This document shows positions 1-9,200 of a stretch of 36,876 bases of DNA, piece after piece. The stretch spans positions 3,810 to 40,685 of the forward strand of contig DCVM01000110.1 of NCBI GenBank assembly GCA_002327985.1. Reading direction: 5' to 3'. Position numbers and translations under genes: made by a program. The notes below the pieces were generated by a model, which was not told where the DNA came from, ran no database searches, and saw only the letters and a program-made list of their open reading frames with translations. Position 1 is the stretch's first letter, and the number at the start of each line of letters is the position of its first letter. This DNA comes from Syntrophaceae bacterium UBA2188 (GTDB lineage: Bacteria > Desulfobacterota > BSN033 > UBA1163).

Positions 1-782
1 GGCGTTCCGATCGGAGCTGCATAGTCCACCCCGAGATGGGGCATCACCCCTCCCATGATTGGATGCCTCCTCTCCCGATTGAATTCCGAGCTGACATAGT
101 CATAACGAAGGGGAACCCTTAAAAATGCCCTTCCCAGAGATTCCCCTTTCTCGTTGTAATATTTTCCACGATACCGGATTGCCCTGATGATCCTTTTCCC
201 GCTTTGATATTCCAGGGCACGAATGGCCCCGTATTGGATGAACCGATCTCTCTTAAACCTCTTCTCCACCAACACCTTGAACCGATCCCCTTTTCTTGCA
301 TCTCTGGAGAAATCCATTTGCCAAGCCAAAACCTCCGCAATGGCGGTAGACAAAGAATTTCTTTCTCCCGAGGCTCTGATCGCCCTGGCAAGGGAGGAGT
401 GAATCTCTCCTTCTACTCTTACGAGACGGGTATCCAGGGAAACCTCCTTCCTCTGGGCAACATATTCTCCTTCTGGATTCCTCGCCACTTCGTAAATCTC
501 CGTGGGACCGACCTCATAAACAAACTTTACCAATTCTCCCTTCTCGTCTGTAGTGACCTGATACTGTCCTGCTCTCATATTATTAAAATCGACCAAGGGC
601 GCCAACTTTGAAGTAATCAGATTGATCCATCGAAGAGGAACCCTTTTAGCCGCCAGAGATTCGGAAAAGGTCTCCCCTTCCCTGAGGGTCCCTTCGATCA
701 CCTCGACCTCTGAAGCCTTCACAGGGGAGGCGGAAAAAACGAAATAGAATAGAATAGTGAGAGAAAGAATGAAAGCTCGCAA
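1..782 (-). CDS. M23 family metallopeptidase, partial (C-terminus outside the window)
   Basis: The minus-strand frame is open from a TTG at 780-782 to the window edge, giving about 260 residues without the end of the catalytic domain. The N-terminus is a signal peptide of about 22 residues with a hydrophobic core. A region resembling the pre-peptidase domain of OapA/MepM-type enzymes follows. Near the edge is the typical M23 start: an R-H-P-I segment, then an H-x3-D zinc pair (His codon 36-38, Asp codon 24-26) followed by YAAP. Such enzymes are zinc endopeptidases that cut peptidoglycan cross-links in the periplasm. The TTG has a GGGGGG Shine-Dalgarno tract 9 nt upstream; another TTG at 789-791 touches that tract and is less likely. 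It lies 37 nt after the WG-repeat gene and is probably co-transcribed. The second zinc motif (HxH) cannot be checked. Confidence 0.85.
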   Translation of the reverse strand, partial: MRAFILSLTILFYFVFSASPVKASEVEVIEGTLREGETFSESLAAKRVPLRWINLITSKLAPLVDFNNMRAGQYQVTTDEKGELVKFVYEVGPTEIYEVARNPEGEYVAQRKEVSLDTRLVRVEGEIHSSLARAIRASGERNSLSTAIAEVLAWQMDFSRDARKGDRFKVLVEKRFKRDRFIQYGAIRALEYQSGKRIIRAIRYRGKYYNEKGESLGRAFLRVPLRYDYVSSEFNRERRHPIMGGVMPHLGVDYAAPIGT

Positions 783-819
783 AAAGACCAACCCCCCTTC
801 TATAGGTATCTATTTTTAT

Positions 820-1461
820 CTATTTGGTCGGCTCCCAGATAAACTTCCCTGTCTTGTCGATGTAACCTAACTGGTCACCTATCATCACCGTGGCCAGACC
901 CTGGATAAAATTACCGGCTTCATCGAATTGAGGTGAGATGACGATCTTTCCCGTCTTATCGATATAACCAAACTTCTTACCGATATAGACCTTTGCCAAC
1001 CCTTCTGAAAAGGACCAGGCATCCTCAAACTGAGGGTTGATAACGATGTTTCCTGTCTTATCGATGTATCCATATCGATCACCCAACTTTACCTCAGCCA
1101 ATCCCTCGGAAAAGGCTCCGGCCTCATCGAACTGGAATGGGATAACTATTTTCCCTGTGGTGTCAACATACCCCCATTGGCCACCACGGATGACCCCGTC
1201 TTTATCCGTTGACCCTCCCCGATTGACCGCTGCCAACCCTTCAGAAAAATCCTCCGCCTGATCGAATTGAGCGGGGATCATGATCTTCCCAGTCTTATCA
1301 ATATATCCGTACTTCCCATTCTGAATAATACGAAAAACTTTTCTCGCTTTACTGGAGTTATCAGATGAAAGATCTACTTTCTTCTCTTGATCACAGGCAA
1401 AATGACTGTGGAATAAAAATAATAGGATCAGACCCATCATGAAGGAGACACGTTTACTCAT
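820..1461 (-). CDS. WG-repeat exported protein (possible lipoprotein)
   Basis: A 213-residue protein with an N-terminal hydrophobic signal (residues 1-22) and a Cys at position 23. The residues before that Cys do not match a strong lipobox, so lipid anchoring is uncertain. The mature part is about four and a half WG/KWG repeats of roughly 35 residues. Each contains a GYID-K/T-TGKIVI strand pair followed by a QF..A..FSEGLA segment, the pattern of the WG_beta_rep family. These repeats fold as beta structures and are thought to mediate binding; no enzymatic role is known. The start at 1459-1461 has GAAGGG 7 nt upstream; the frame extends further upstream to 1527 but lacks a ribosome site there. 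It precedes the M23 peptidase in the same direction, suggesting an envelope role. Confidence 0.85.
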   Translation of the reverse strand: MSKRVSFMMGLILLFLFHSHFACDQEKKVDLSSDNSSKARKVFRIIQNGKYGYIDKTGKIMIPAQFDQAEDFSEGLAAVNRGGSTDKDGVIRGGQWGYVDTTGKIVIPFQFDEAGAFSEGLAEVKLGDRYGYIDKTGNIVINPQFEDAWSFSEGLAKVYIGKKFGYIDKTGKIVISPQFDEAGNFIQGLATVMIGDQLGYIDKTGKFIWEPTK

Positions 1462-1512
1462 ACCCAATCCCTTCTCTGTTCTCTCAGACCATAGATGGTG
1501 TTTTAAAAAAAT

Positions 1513-1540
1513 AATATAACATTTCATGATGAGTTTACAA
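1513..1540 (-). promoter_or_regulatory. possible sigma-70 promoter of the WG-repeat gene
   Basis: On the minus strand TTGTAA (1535-1540) and TATATT (1513-1518) are separated by 16 nt. The predicted start near 1506 leaves a leader of about 45 nt before the WG-repeat gene. Match quality is 4/6 and 5/6 to the consensus hexamers; no other support. Confidence 0.35.
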
Positions 1541-1567
1541 AATCAAGATAAAGGGGTCAGTGAACTA

Positions 1568-1698
1568 CCCCGCAGCAAGCTGCGGGGCATCAAATTCTCT
1601 AAAAAACTTTCCTCCCCCTTGATGGGGGAGGATTAAGGTGGGGGTGATGATAAGATCATTTCCCCCTCACCCTAACCCTCTCCCCCCAGGGGAGAGGG
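1568..1698. repeat. cluster of three G/C-rich hairpin repeats
   Basis: Three short perfect inverted repeats follow one another: 1568-1587 (9-bp stem, 2-nt loop), 1611-1631 (CCTCCCCC/GGGGGAGG, 5-nt loop) and 1676-1698 (CCCTCTCCCC/GGGGAGAGGG, 3-nt loop). They resemble REP-like intergenic sequences dispersed in many environmental genomes. None is followed by a T tract, so they are not ordinary intrinsic terminators. Confidence 0.7.
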
Positions 1699-1770
1699 AG
1701 GCCATTCATCCCCCCAGCAGAGCTGAGGGGTATTCTGGCATATTTTTATAAAAATTTAGATATGATGATC

Positions 1771-1889
1771 TCGTAAAAAGTCCGTAAAGAGGGAAAACGT
1801 CATGCTGAACTTGATTCAGCATCTAACAAAATCAATGAGTTATGAGACCCTGAAACAAGTTCAGGGTGACAAATCAGGACTTTTTACGA
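1771..1889. repeat. MITE-like element with perfect 13-bp terminal inverted repeats
   Basis: TCGTAAAAAGTCC (1771-1783) is exactly mirrored by GGACTTTTTACGA (1877-1889). Inside lies a second inverted pair, GTCATGCTGAACTTG (1799-1813) against CAAGTTCAGGGTGAC (1856-1870), matching at 13 of 15 positions when folded. Each inner arm also starts a small hairpin of its own. The 9-mer TTAGATATG occurs just outside both ends (1756-1764 and 1895-1903), 5-6 nt from the element, and could be a degraded target duplication. There is no open reading frame inside, so mobilisation would need an enzyme supplied elsewhere. Confidence 0.6.
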
Positions 1890-2074
1890 ATCCATTAGAT
1901 ATGGATATCCCGTGATTAGCGTACTGTTTTTAAATATGAATTGACAATCCGTTTAACACCTTTCTGTCGAAACGGGGCAGAATGCTACGCTTTGGGGTAT
2001 CCCTCCACAAACCTGCCGCCCTTTCTTTTCTGTGGGATTCCTGTAACTCCTTATAATATAAAATATTAAGAGTT

Positions 2075-2090
2075 TTGGCATTCTTATTGC
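2075..2090 (+). promoter_or_regulatory. possible sigma-54 promoter (-24/-12)
   Basis: The plus strand reads TTGGCAT-TCTTA-TTGC, with exactly 10 nt between GG (2077-2078) and GC (2089-2090), the spacing required by sigma-54. It matches the consensus TGGCAC-N5-TTGC except for one base. The predicted start is near 2102, about 550 nt before pgm, in a stretch without a clear gene. The target could be a small RNA, a short peptide or a long pgm leader. A sigma-54 activator is encoded at 22889-24241. Confidence 0.4.
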
Positions 2091-2573
2091 GATAATAAAC
2101 TAGACAAAATGAATGGCAACCATCCAGCCATTTTTCCTGAAGTGAACGCTGAATGATTAGTTAAAGAAGTAGGAATCATAAGATGAATCTACTGTCCAAG
2201 TAGGAACTGAGGACTCTTATTAAAAAACCCGGAGAGTGGAGTGATGCCCATGGGAAATCCGGATGAACAAAAGTAAGAGGGTTTAGTCTTCAACTTTAAA
2301 CTTTCCTGACCGTCGATCATTTTTAAAACAGATGGACAGGTTGAAAAAGCTTTAGAGCGGGACCCTTTGTTTGCTTTAATCCATGAACTTAAAACCATTT
2401 AAGAATTTGTTTTGCCTGATCAGGACAGTGACCTCACCCATCAAAGACCGCATTCTAAAGTTTTGGAAGCCTGTCCATCTGTTTGAGCGACTTCCCCAAC
2501 GACATGAGATGATATTTTATAAGTTGAATTGACCATTTTCATGAAAAGGATCGATGATCAGTAAACTTTCCCG

Positions 2574-2602
2574 TTGATTTCTCACTGTGCGGGAGATAAG
2601 AT
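2574..2602 (+). promoter_or_regulatory. possible sigma-70 promoter of pgm
   Basis: TTGATT (2574-2579) and TAAGAT (2597-2602) are 17 nt apart and lie about 50 nt upstream of the pgm start. Each hexamer matches 4 of 6 consensus positions, so this is only a candidate. Confidence 0.25.
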
Positions 2603-2653
2603 TTTATTCCAGGGAAGACCACTCAAGTAACCAGTTTAAAGCGAGGATAATCA

Positions 2654-4306
2654 ATGACATTGCATCCCATGGCAGGGAAACCGGTTCCAAGATCCATGCT
2701 CATCAATGTTCCCCGACTGGTCACCACCTATTATGTGACGGAGCCCGATGTTAAAAATGAATCACAGCGGGTCGCCTTTGGAACTTCAGGACACCGAGGC
2801 TCATCCTTTAAATCCAGTTTTAATGAAAACCATGTCCTGGCGATCACGCAAGCCATTTGCGACTTTAGAAAATCAAACGGTATTGACGGCCCTCTTTTTC
2901 TCGGAATGGATACCCATGCCCTTTCCGAACCCAGCCATGCCACGGCCTTAGAGGTTCTTTCAGCCAATGGGGTTCAGGCCATCATCGGGAAGCATCTCAC
3001 TTATACTCCCACCCCGGTCATTTCCCATGCTATTCTTGTTTACAATCGAGACAGAAAGAACCGTCCTGCGGATGGAATCATCATTACCCCCTCTCACAAT
3101 CCACCTGATGACGGTGGATTGAAGTACAATCCGCCTCATGGCGGTCCTGCGGATACGAATATCACCCGATGGATAGAGGAGCGAGCGAATGCTATTTTAG
3201 AATCAGGCATTAAGGAGGTGCGAAGGATTCCTTATGAAAAAGCCTTGCGGGCCAGCAACACCCATGAAAGGGATTATGTGAGCCCCTATGTTGAAGACCT
3301 TCAGCATGTCATTGACGTGGAAGTTATTCGATCATCCGGTATAAGAATTGGAGTCGATCCGATGGGCGGGTCATCCCTACCTTTTTGGGAACCGATGGCC
3401 CAGAGATATGAATTAAACATCGAGGTGGCAAACCCGTCGACGGATCCCACCTTCGGCTTTATGGCCTTAGATCACGATGGAAAGATTCGCATGGATTGCT
3501 CTTCTCCTTATGCCATGGCAAGACTGATCGAATTGAAGGATCGCTACAACATCGCCTTTGGGAACGATCCCGACAGCGATCGGCACGGTATTGTAACGCC
3601 ACGCATGGGGCTTATGAATCCCAATCATTATCTGTCCGTCGCCATCTGGTATCTGCTTCACCATCGGCCTGGATGGAGGAAGAATGTGGGGATAGGGAAG
3701 ACGTTGGTCACCAGCAGCATGATCGATCGAATCGCCAACCATTTAGGAAGAAACCTGTTCGAGGTGCCGGTAGGATTTAAATGGTTTGTGGATGGTTTAA
3801 TGGCTGGATCTTTTGGATTCGCTGGGGAAGAAAGCGCCGGAGCCTCTTTTTTGCGAAAGGATGGAGCGGTCTGGACGACGGATAAAGATGGAATCATTCT
3901 GGGTCTTCTTGCCGCTGAGATGACCGCTCGAACCGGATGCGATCCTGGGGAGCATTATCAGAACCTCGTCCAAATGTTCGGAAATCCATTCTATGAAAGA
4001 ATCGACATGGCCGCAACTCCGGAGCAAAAGGCGGTTCTTGGAAAAATTTCACCGCATCAAATCACTGCCTCCTCTCTGGCTGGAGAGACCATCATAGACA
4101 AACTGACGGAAGCCCCCGGAAATGGTGCTCTGATTGGGGGCATCAAGGTCACGGCTGAAAATGGTTGGTTCGCTGTCCGTCCTTCAGGGACCGAACATGT
4201 GTACAAAATCTATGCAGAAAGCTTCAAAGATGAGCATCACCTCGCCCAGATTCAAGAGGAAACAAAGCGGATCATTCAGGATGCCTTCCGTACAGCCGGA
4301 GTATAA
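2654..4306 (+). CDS. pgm: phosphoglucomutase (alpha-D-glucose phosphate-specific)
   Basis: At 550 residues it is close in length to E. coli Pgm and recognisably similar along its whole length. Pgm interconverts glucose 1-phosphate and glucose 6-phosphate in the cytoplasm. Visible landmarks are FGTSGHRGS near residue 43, the phospho-serine loop TPSHNP with Ser147, the metal loop DPDSDRHG (Asp305, Asp307, Asp309), the sugar-binding segment GEESAGAS, and the phosphate-binding RPSGTE near the C-terminus. The start ATG is preceded by GAGG at a spacing of 8 nt. The 99-nt gap to tamA allows co-transcription. Glucose 1-phosphate made here would feed nucleotide-sugar synthesis, including donors for the glucosylglycerate and trehalose enzymes encoded further on. 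Confidence 0.97.
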   Translation: MTLHPMAGKPVPRSMLINVPRLVTTYYVTEPDVKNESQRVAFGTSGHRGSSFKSSFNENHVLAITQAICDFRKSNGIDGPLFLGMDTHALSEPSHATALEVLSANGVQAIIGKHLTYTPTPVISHAILVYNRDRKNRPADGIIITPSHNPPDDGGLKYNPPHGGPADTNITRWIEERANAILESGIKEVRRIPYEKALRASNTHERDYVSPYVEDLQHVIDVEVIRSSGIRIGVDPMGGSSLPFWEPMAQRYELNIEVANPSTDPTFGFMALDHDGKIRMDCSSPYAMARLIELKDRYNIAFGNDPDSDRHGIVTPRMGLMNPNHYLSVAIWYLLHHRPGWRKNVGIGKTLVTSSMIDRIANHLGRNLFEVPVGFKWFVDGLMAGSFGFAGEESAGASFLRKDGAVWTTDKDGIILGLLAAEMTARTGCDPGEHYQNLVQMFGNPFYERIDMAATPEQKAVLGKISPHQITASSLAGETIIDKLTEAPGNGALIGGIKVTAENGWFAVRPSGTEHVYKIYAESFKDEHHLAQIQEETKRIIQDAFRTAGV

Positions 4307-4405
4307 AGTGAACTCCCCACCATCGCATCGCCTTTGTCTCATGGGCTTCTCCGAGTACAAGAAATCGATTGATTCGGTTAAAATTCAATAGAGAATGGGA
4401 ATCAC

Positions 4406-6223
4406 ATGACAGGGCAAAACAACCTGTTAAAGTTCTGGCTTTCAATCTTCTCTTTATTCTGTTTTGGCGTATCCATCATTTATGCGGCAGAAACTTTAGA
4501 TTTGACCGAAAGGGGACCAGAGGAAGAGGAGTTAAAAACGGAATCTGTTCAGGTCATGATAGAAGGAGTGGAGGGGGAAGAACTGAAAAATGTCAGGGCA
4601 GCCCTTGTCATACCAACTGGGTTGGTCAGCGATGGGAAGGTGGACAGGCTATGGTTGGAACGTTTTAGGAGGCAGATCCCAGAAAAGGTCACCAAGGCTC
4701 TGGAACCGTTTGGCTATTATGAGTCAAGGGTGGAGGTGTCACGCGAAGTGGTGGACGAAATTTTCCGCATTTTTGTTACAGTAGATTCCGGAAAACCGGT
4801 ACGCGTGAGATCGGTGAAGATCGAAGTGCAGGGTCCGGGAGCCAATGAACGTTTCCTGATGAAAATGGCAGCGACCTTTCCCTTGAATCAAGGGGAACGC
4901 TTAAGACACCAGAAATATGAGGAAGCAAAAGGAAACCTCAAGACCCAGGCATTCAATTTAGGTTACTTGGATGCAGAGTTTTCAACCCACACGATTCACG
5001 TATTTAGAGTCGAAAAGAGTGCTGACATTGAATTGATCTTAAATACAGGACCAAGGTATTACTTTGGCGATGTAAGCATGGTGGGGGCTCCCCAATACCC
5101 CGAGAAGTTTTTAAAGAGATTCCTCGAGTTCCACCCTGGAGAGGTCTTTTCCTACCCAAAGATTTTCCAGACCCAGCTCAACTTCAATAACTCCGACCGG
5201 TTCCAGGAGGTCATTCTCATACCGGAGAGAGAGGCCACACATGAATTGCGGATTCCCATTCAGATTAAGCTCGAACCCTCCAAACCCAAACGCCTCCGGG
5301 CAGGCATCGGTTATAGTACGGATTCGGGATTAGGATTCACCGCCACTTACCAGGATCTGAACTTTTATCGCTGGGGGCATGAATTGGACGCGGAGATAAA
5401 TCTCTCCGAACGTCACCAGACTCTTGTTTCACGCTATGTTTGGCCGAGCTCCAAGGACCTTAACAGCTATACCTCGTTGAAGCTGGCCATCGATCATGAG
5501 GAGACAAAAACCTATGAAAGTCGATCCATTTCCGTTCAACCTGAATATACTCGTGGTCTGGGCCGAGGGAAAATAGGCTCTCTCTACTTCCAAGTGCTCC
5601 TTGAGGATTTTACCGTTGGGTACACTGAGGGGCGATCACGACTCTTTATGCCGGGACTCCGTTTCTCACAACGTCGTTACGATAGCCTGACCAGGCCCCA
5701 GAAGGGCTATCATTATACCCTGGAGGTAAGAGGGACACATCAATTTCTGGGTTCGGATACGAGTTTTCTCCAGTTTCTCTTAAACGGAGATATGATCATC
5801 CCGTTGCCAATAGGTTTTTCTCTGCTTCTTCGGGGCCAGGGAGCGGCAACGTTGCAGAGCGATCCACTCCAGGACCTGCCGGCTACCCTCCGTTTGTTTG
5901 CCGGGGGAGACCGAAGCGTCCGTGGTTATGCCTATAAATCTCAAGGACCTCAGGACGCTTCGGGAAAGGTGGTGGGTGGCAAACATCTTCTGGTGGGAAG
6001 CGTGGAGCTTGAACGCACCCTTTGGAAGAGCCTGGGTGTTGCTGCTTTCTACGATGTAGGAAACGCCTTCAATACTTTTAAAGCATTCGATCCTGTGCAT
6101 GGAGTAGGGCTTGGTGTGCGTCTTTATACACCGGTTGGACCGATCAGGCTGGATCTGGCCCGTCAGGTCGGTGTGAAGGATCCGGATTTTCGTATTCATC
6201 TCACGGTGGGGTTCGGGCTATGA
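4406..6223 (+). CDS. tamA: TamA-like outer-membrane assembly factor (Omp85 family)
   Basis: A 605-residue protein with a signal peptide (about residues 1-27), three POTRA-like segments (roughly 48-130, 133-215 and 218-290) and a C-terminal 16-strand barrel of the bacterial surface antigen type (about 296-605). The Omp85 signature loop is visible as GGDRSVRGY (residues 500-508), and the tail GPIRLDLARQVG...VGFGL is typical of TamA rather than BamA. TamA sits in the outer membrane and works with inner-membrane-anchored TamB in inserting certain outer-membrane proteins and in lipid transport between membranes. The stop codon overlaps the tamB start as ATGA, so the two products are probably translationally coupled. 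Three POTRAs and the tamB neighbour support TamA. Confidence 0.92.
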   Translation: MTGQNNLLKFWLSIFSLFCFGVSIIYAAETLDLTERGPEEEELKTESVQVMIEGVEGEELKNVRAALVIPTGLVSDGKVDRLWLERFRRQIPEKVTKALEPFGYYESRVEVSREVVDEIFRIFVTVDSGKPVRVRSVKIEVQGPGANERFLMKMAATFPLNQGERLRHQKYEEAKGNLKTQAFNLGYLDAEFSTHTIHVFRVEKSADIELILNTGPRYYFGDVSMVGAPQYPEKFLKRFLEFHPGEVFSYPKIFQTQLNFNNSDRFQEVILIPEREATHELRIPIQIKLEPSKPKRLRAGIGYSTDSGLGFTATYQDLNFYRWGHELDAEINLSERHQTLVSRYVWPSSKDLNSYTSLKLAIDHEETKTYESRSISVQPEYTRGLGRGKIGSLYFQVLLEDFTVGYTEGRSRLFMPGLRFSQRRYDSLTRPQKGYHYTLEVRGTHQFLGSDTSFLQFLLNGDMIIPLPIGFSLLLRGQGAATLQSDPLQDLPATLRLFAGGDRSVRGYAYKSQGPQDASGKVVGGKHLLVGSVELERTLWKSLGVAAFYDVGNAFNTFKAFDPVHGVGLGVRLYTPVGPIRLDLARQVGVKDPDFRIHLTVGFGL

Positions 6224-9200
6224 AACGCTGGTATATATACGGGCTGATCATCTTATTAATTGTTGTTGGGGCATGTGTCTGGACGGTCTACTGGTCATTG
6301 GGGACCGAAGAGGGTGCCCGCTGGCTATTTAAGACAGTCTCCCGCTGGTCACCGGTCAAGATTGAGGCTCGAGAGATCACGGGCCGAATTGCAGGCAATC
6401 TATATCTAAAAGAATTGCAGTTACGCTGGCCAAAGGGTGAAGTTCAAGTGGGTTCATTAGAGATTAATTGGCAACCTCTTTATCTGTTATCAGGAACGTT
6501 TTTCGCAAACAAACTGATCCTTCAACAGGTTAAAATCCAGGACCATTCGCCCCCCGGAAAGACAGAGCCTGATTTGAGTTGGCCTAAGGTCTCTCTTTTT
6601 CTGACCTGGCTTGGAGCGGAGGTAAAAGAGTTTCGGATTGATGGACTGGTTTATCGGCAATTGGATCATACCCCGTTTTTGATCGAAAGGCTCTCCACAG
6701 GGAGTCTATCCTGGCGGCATGGCCTTTTGGCGATAGAAAAAATAACCTTCAAGACCCCTGCAACCTTTGCTGAGGGCAAAATGGAGTTGGGTTTTCTCAG
6801 ACCCAGTCTCTCTCTGGACCTCCATCTCGAACTGACCAAGACAGTCATTGGCCTCAAAACTTTCTCTTTAAAAATCGAGCTGCAGCCGGGTCACGATCCT
6901 GAACAGGTGGCAGGAACCGTGGCGTTTGTAGGAAAGTCGATTTCAACGGAGCCGATGAGACTTTTTTCCCTTGAGGGAGAAATGGGGGTAACCCGAACCA
7001 CCATTAGGCTAAGGCATCTACTCCTTTCAGAACCAACCCGACAGGGTACGTTGACAGGTGAGGGCGAGGTAACCTTTCCCAACATGAGCCCATTCCTCCG
7101 AATGCGCCTGAAGATGACAGATCTGGACTTTTCCCCGGAGTTGATCGTGTCAACGACTGTTTCCGGTGAGGTCAGGATTGAAGGTGAACCATCGCTTTAC
7201 CGCGGCACTTTTAATCTGAGAAACAGAAAAGAGGATTGGCGTGATATCCGTCTTTCTGGTAACTTTCAAGGCAATCTCGAGGGAATAAATCTTTCCATTC
7301 TTGAAGGCAGTTGGATAGATGGAACCTTTCTGGGCCAGGTCAAAGCAGGCTGGACAAAGGGGGTTTCATTAAGAAGTGAAATCCAAGTCAGGAATTTTAA
7401 TCCAGCCCGGATCACCCCGGAATGGCTGGGGAGGGTTAATCTAAATCTTCTGGCCACGTTTCAACAACCCGATACAGGCCTTTTAGAGGGGTCTTTGAAT
7501 CTCCGGTTGCTTGAGAGCCATGTTCGGGGCCAGGCATTGACAGGAGGCTTGGAAGCCCATCTTTCCAAAGATGTATTGCGCATCTCCCAAATGAACCTGA
7601 AAGGTAAGGGATTCGATCTCTCTGCGAAGGGAGTGCTTCAAGAAAGATTGACGTTCGATGCCGACATCAACGACCTTTCAGGATTGATCCCAGGGGCACG
7701 AGGAAGCCTTCTTAGCAAAGGATGGATTCGCTGGCAGGATCGCCGTCTGGAGGGAAATTTTGAAAGCAGGGGGAGAAAGCTTTTCATCGCTGGTACGGAA
7801 ATAGGGGCTGTAGATTTTCTGGGACGGGTGGAAGATGGAAAAGACCCGGTTGTGGAACTGAAAAGCAAAATCCATAGACTCAAATACCCATCTCTGAACC
7901 TCGATTTGGTTACCTTAAACCTGACCGGCAGGGCTGCCCATCATAGCCTCTTGGTCAACATCCAATGGCCACAGGGAGATTTAAAGAGTTCGTTCGAGGG
8001 GGCGTACAAAGAGGGAGCGTGGCAGGGAAAGATTTTAAGAGTCACTGGAAAGGATGCCATGGGTTCATGGAACCTCCAGACCCCCGTTTCCCTGAATATC
8101 TCTCCCCAAAAATTTCAGTTCACATCGTTAGTGATCACCAGTACAAAAGGAGAGAGACTGGCCGTCAGCGCAGATCTGGTGTGGGGGCGCCTCCGTGGTT
8201 TTCTATCCGCAGAATGGCAGGAGATCCATCTCGCACATATCAACCCTTTTCTTGGAAACAGAAACCTCTCAGGTCTGACGACAGGGGCATTCAGGATCCG
8301 CTGGTTAGAAGATGATCGTCTTCAACTCAGCAGCAGATTTACGGCCAAGGGTGTTTATCGCGACGGGCCTTTCACGCTAAAATTCTCTCAAGCGCAGGCA
8401 GAACTCAGTTGGAACGAAGCAGGTCTTCAAGGGCTGTGGAACATGGATTTCTATGAGAATAGTAAATTTTCAGGAACACTCTCATCTTTCCAGCCTGCTC
8501 GTTTGGCCTTTCCTGAACAGGGGAGCATGAAGGTTGTCTTGGAAAATATCAACCTCATGCTCTTGCAACCCTGGCTTCCCCCAACGCTCAGATTGGAGGG
8601 CCTCCTCTCGGGACATGCCACTGGAAACTGGTCAACGGGTGCGCCATTTGATACCCAAGGGGAATTGAATATTTCCCGTGGGATAGTCCGGTGGCAAAGA
8701 GAAGAGGGGCCAATCAGTGATCACATCGAGACAGCCCAATTACGCTGGCTCTGGAGAGGCGAACAATTGAGCGGTGATCTCTCTTTGGCCTTTACAGAAC
8801 TTGGCTCCGTGAAGGGGAGTTTTTACCTCCCCCTTGTTGCTCGCTGGCCTTTGTTGATTCATCCGACGGGTCCGATCCAAGTCTCCCTTCAAGGGAATGT
8901 TGAACAAAAGGGGTTGATGCCAACTTTGTTTCCAGCCCTGATTCATCAGAGTCGGGGCTGGCTCCGTCTATCCCTGAACGCCAGCGGGACCTGGCAGAGA
9001 CCCCGTTTAATAGGCAGTCTCCAACTGGCTGATTCAAAGATTCATTTTCTGACAGACCAGAAAGCCAAAAAATCCATCCCGTTGAATCTTTCTGGGGGAT
9101 CATTAAATGTTGACTGGAGAGAGAAGGGACTTTCAGCGGCGATCGAGCTTCAGCTGGCTGAAGGCGGTAGATTTCACGGGAATTTCTCTTCTGAGCAATC

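Larger units (their letters stand above)
1462..2653. other. intergenic region of about 1.2 kb, repeat-rich, no convincing gene
   Basis: No frame here combines a ribosome site, codon pattern and recognisable protein. The left part (1568-1889) is a set of palindromic repeats listed separately. The right part (about 2100-2600) holds a sigma-54-like site, a 15-codon reading frame from 2110, and a short open stretch ending at 2401 that encodes a plausible peptide tail (VEKALERDPLFALIHELKTI) but is closed by a stop at 2307-2309. It may be a decayed small gene or a non-coding transcript; I do not recognise it. A minus-strand frame at 2189-2398 has no homology I can name. Confidence 0.6.

Noticed and set aside
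204..611. Plus-strand open frame of 135 codons
   Set aside because: It lies antisense to the M23 peptidase, which has a clear signal peptide and zinc motif; the frame shows no recognisable protein.
2189..2398. Minus-strand frame of 69 codons
   Set aside because: No ribosome site, no family resemblance and unusual composition; treated as chance.
1462..2653. tRNA or other structured RNA gene in the long gap
   Set aside because: No cloverleaf or conserved T-arm sequence was recognised; the only strong folds are the repeats listed.
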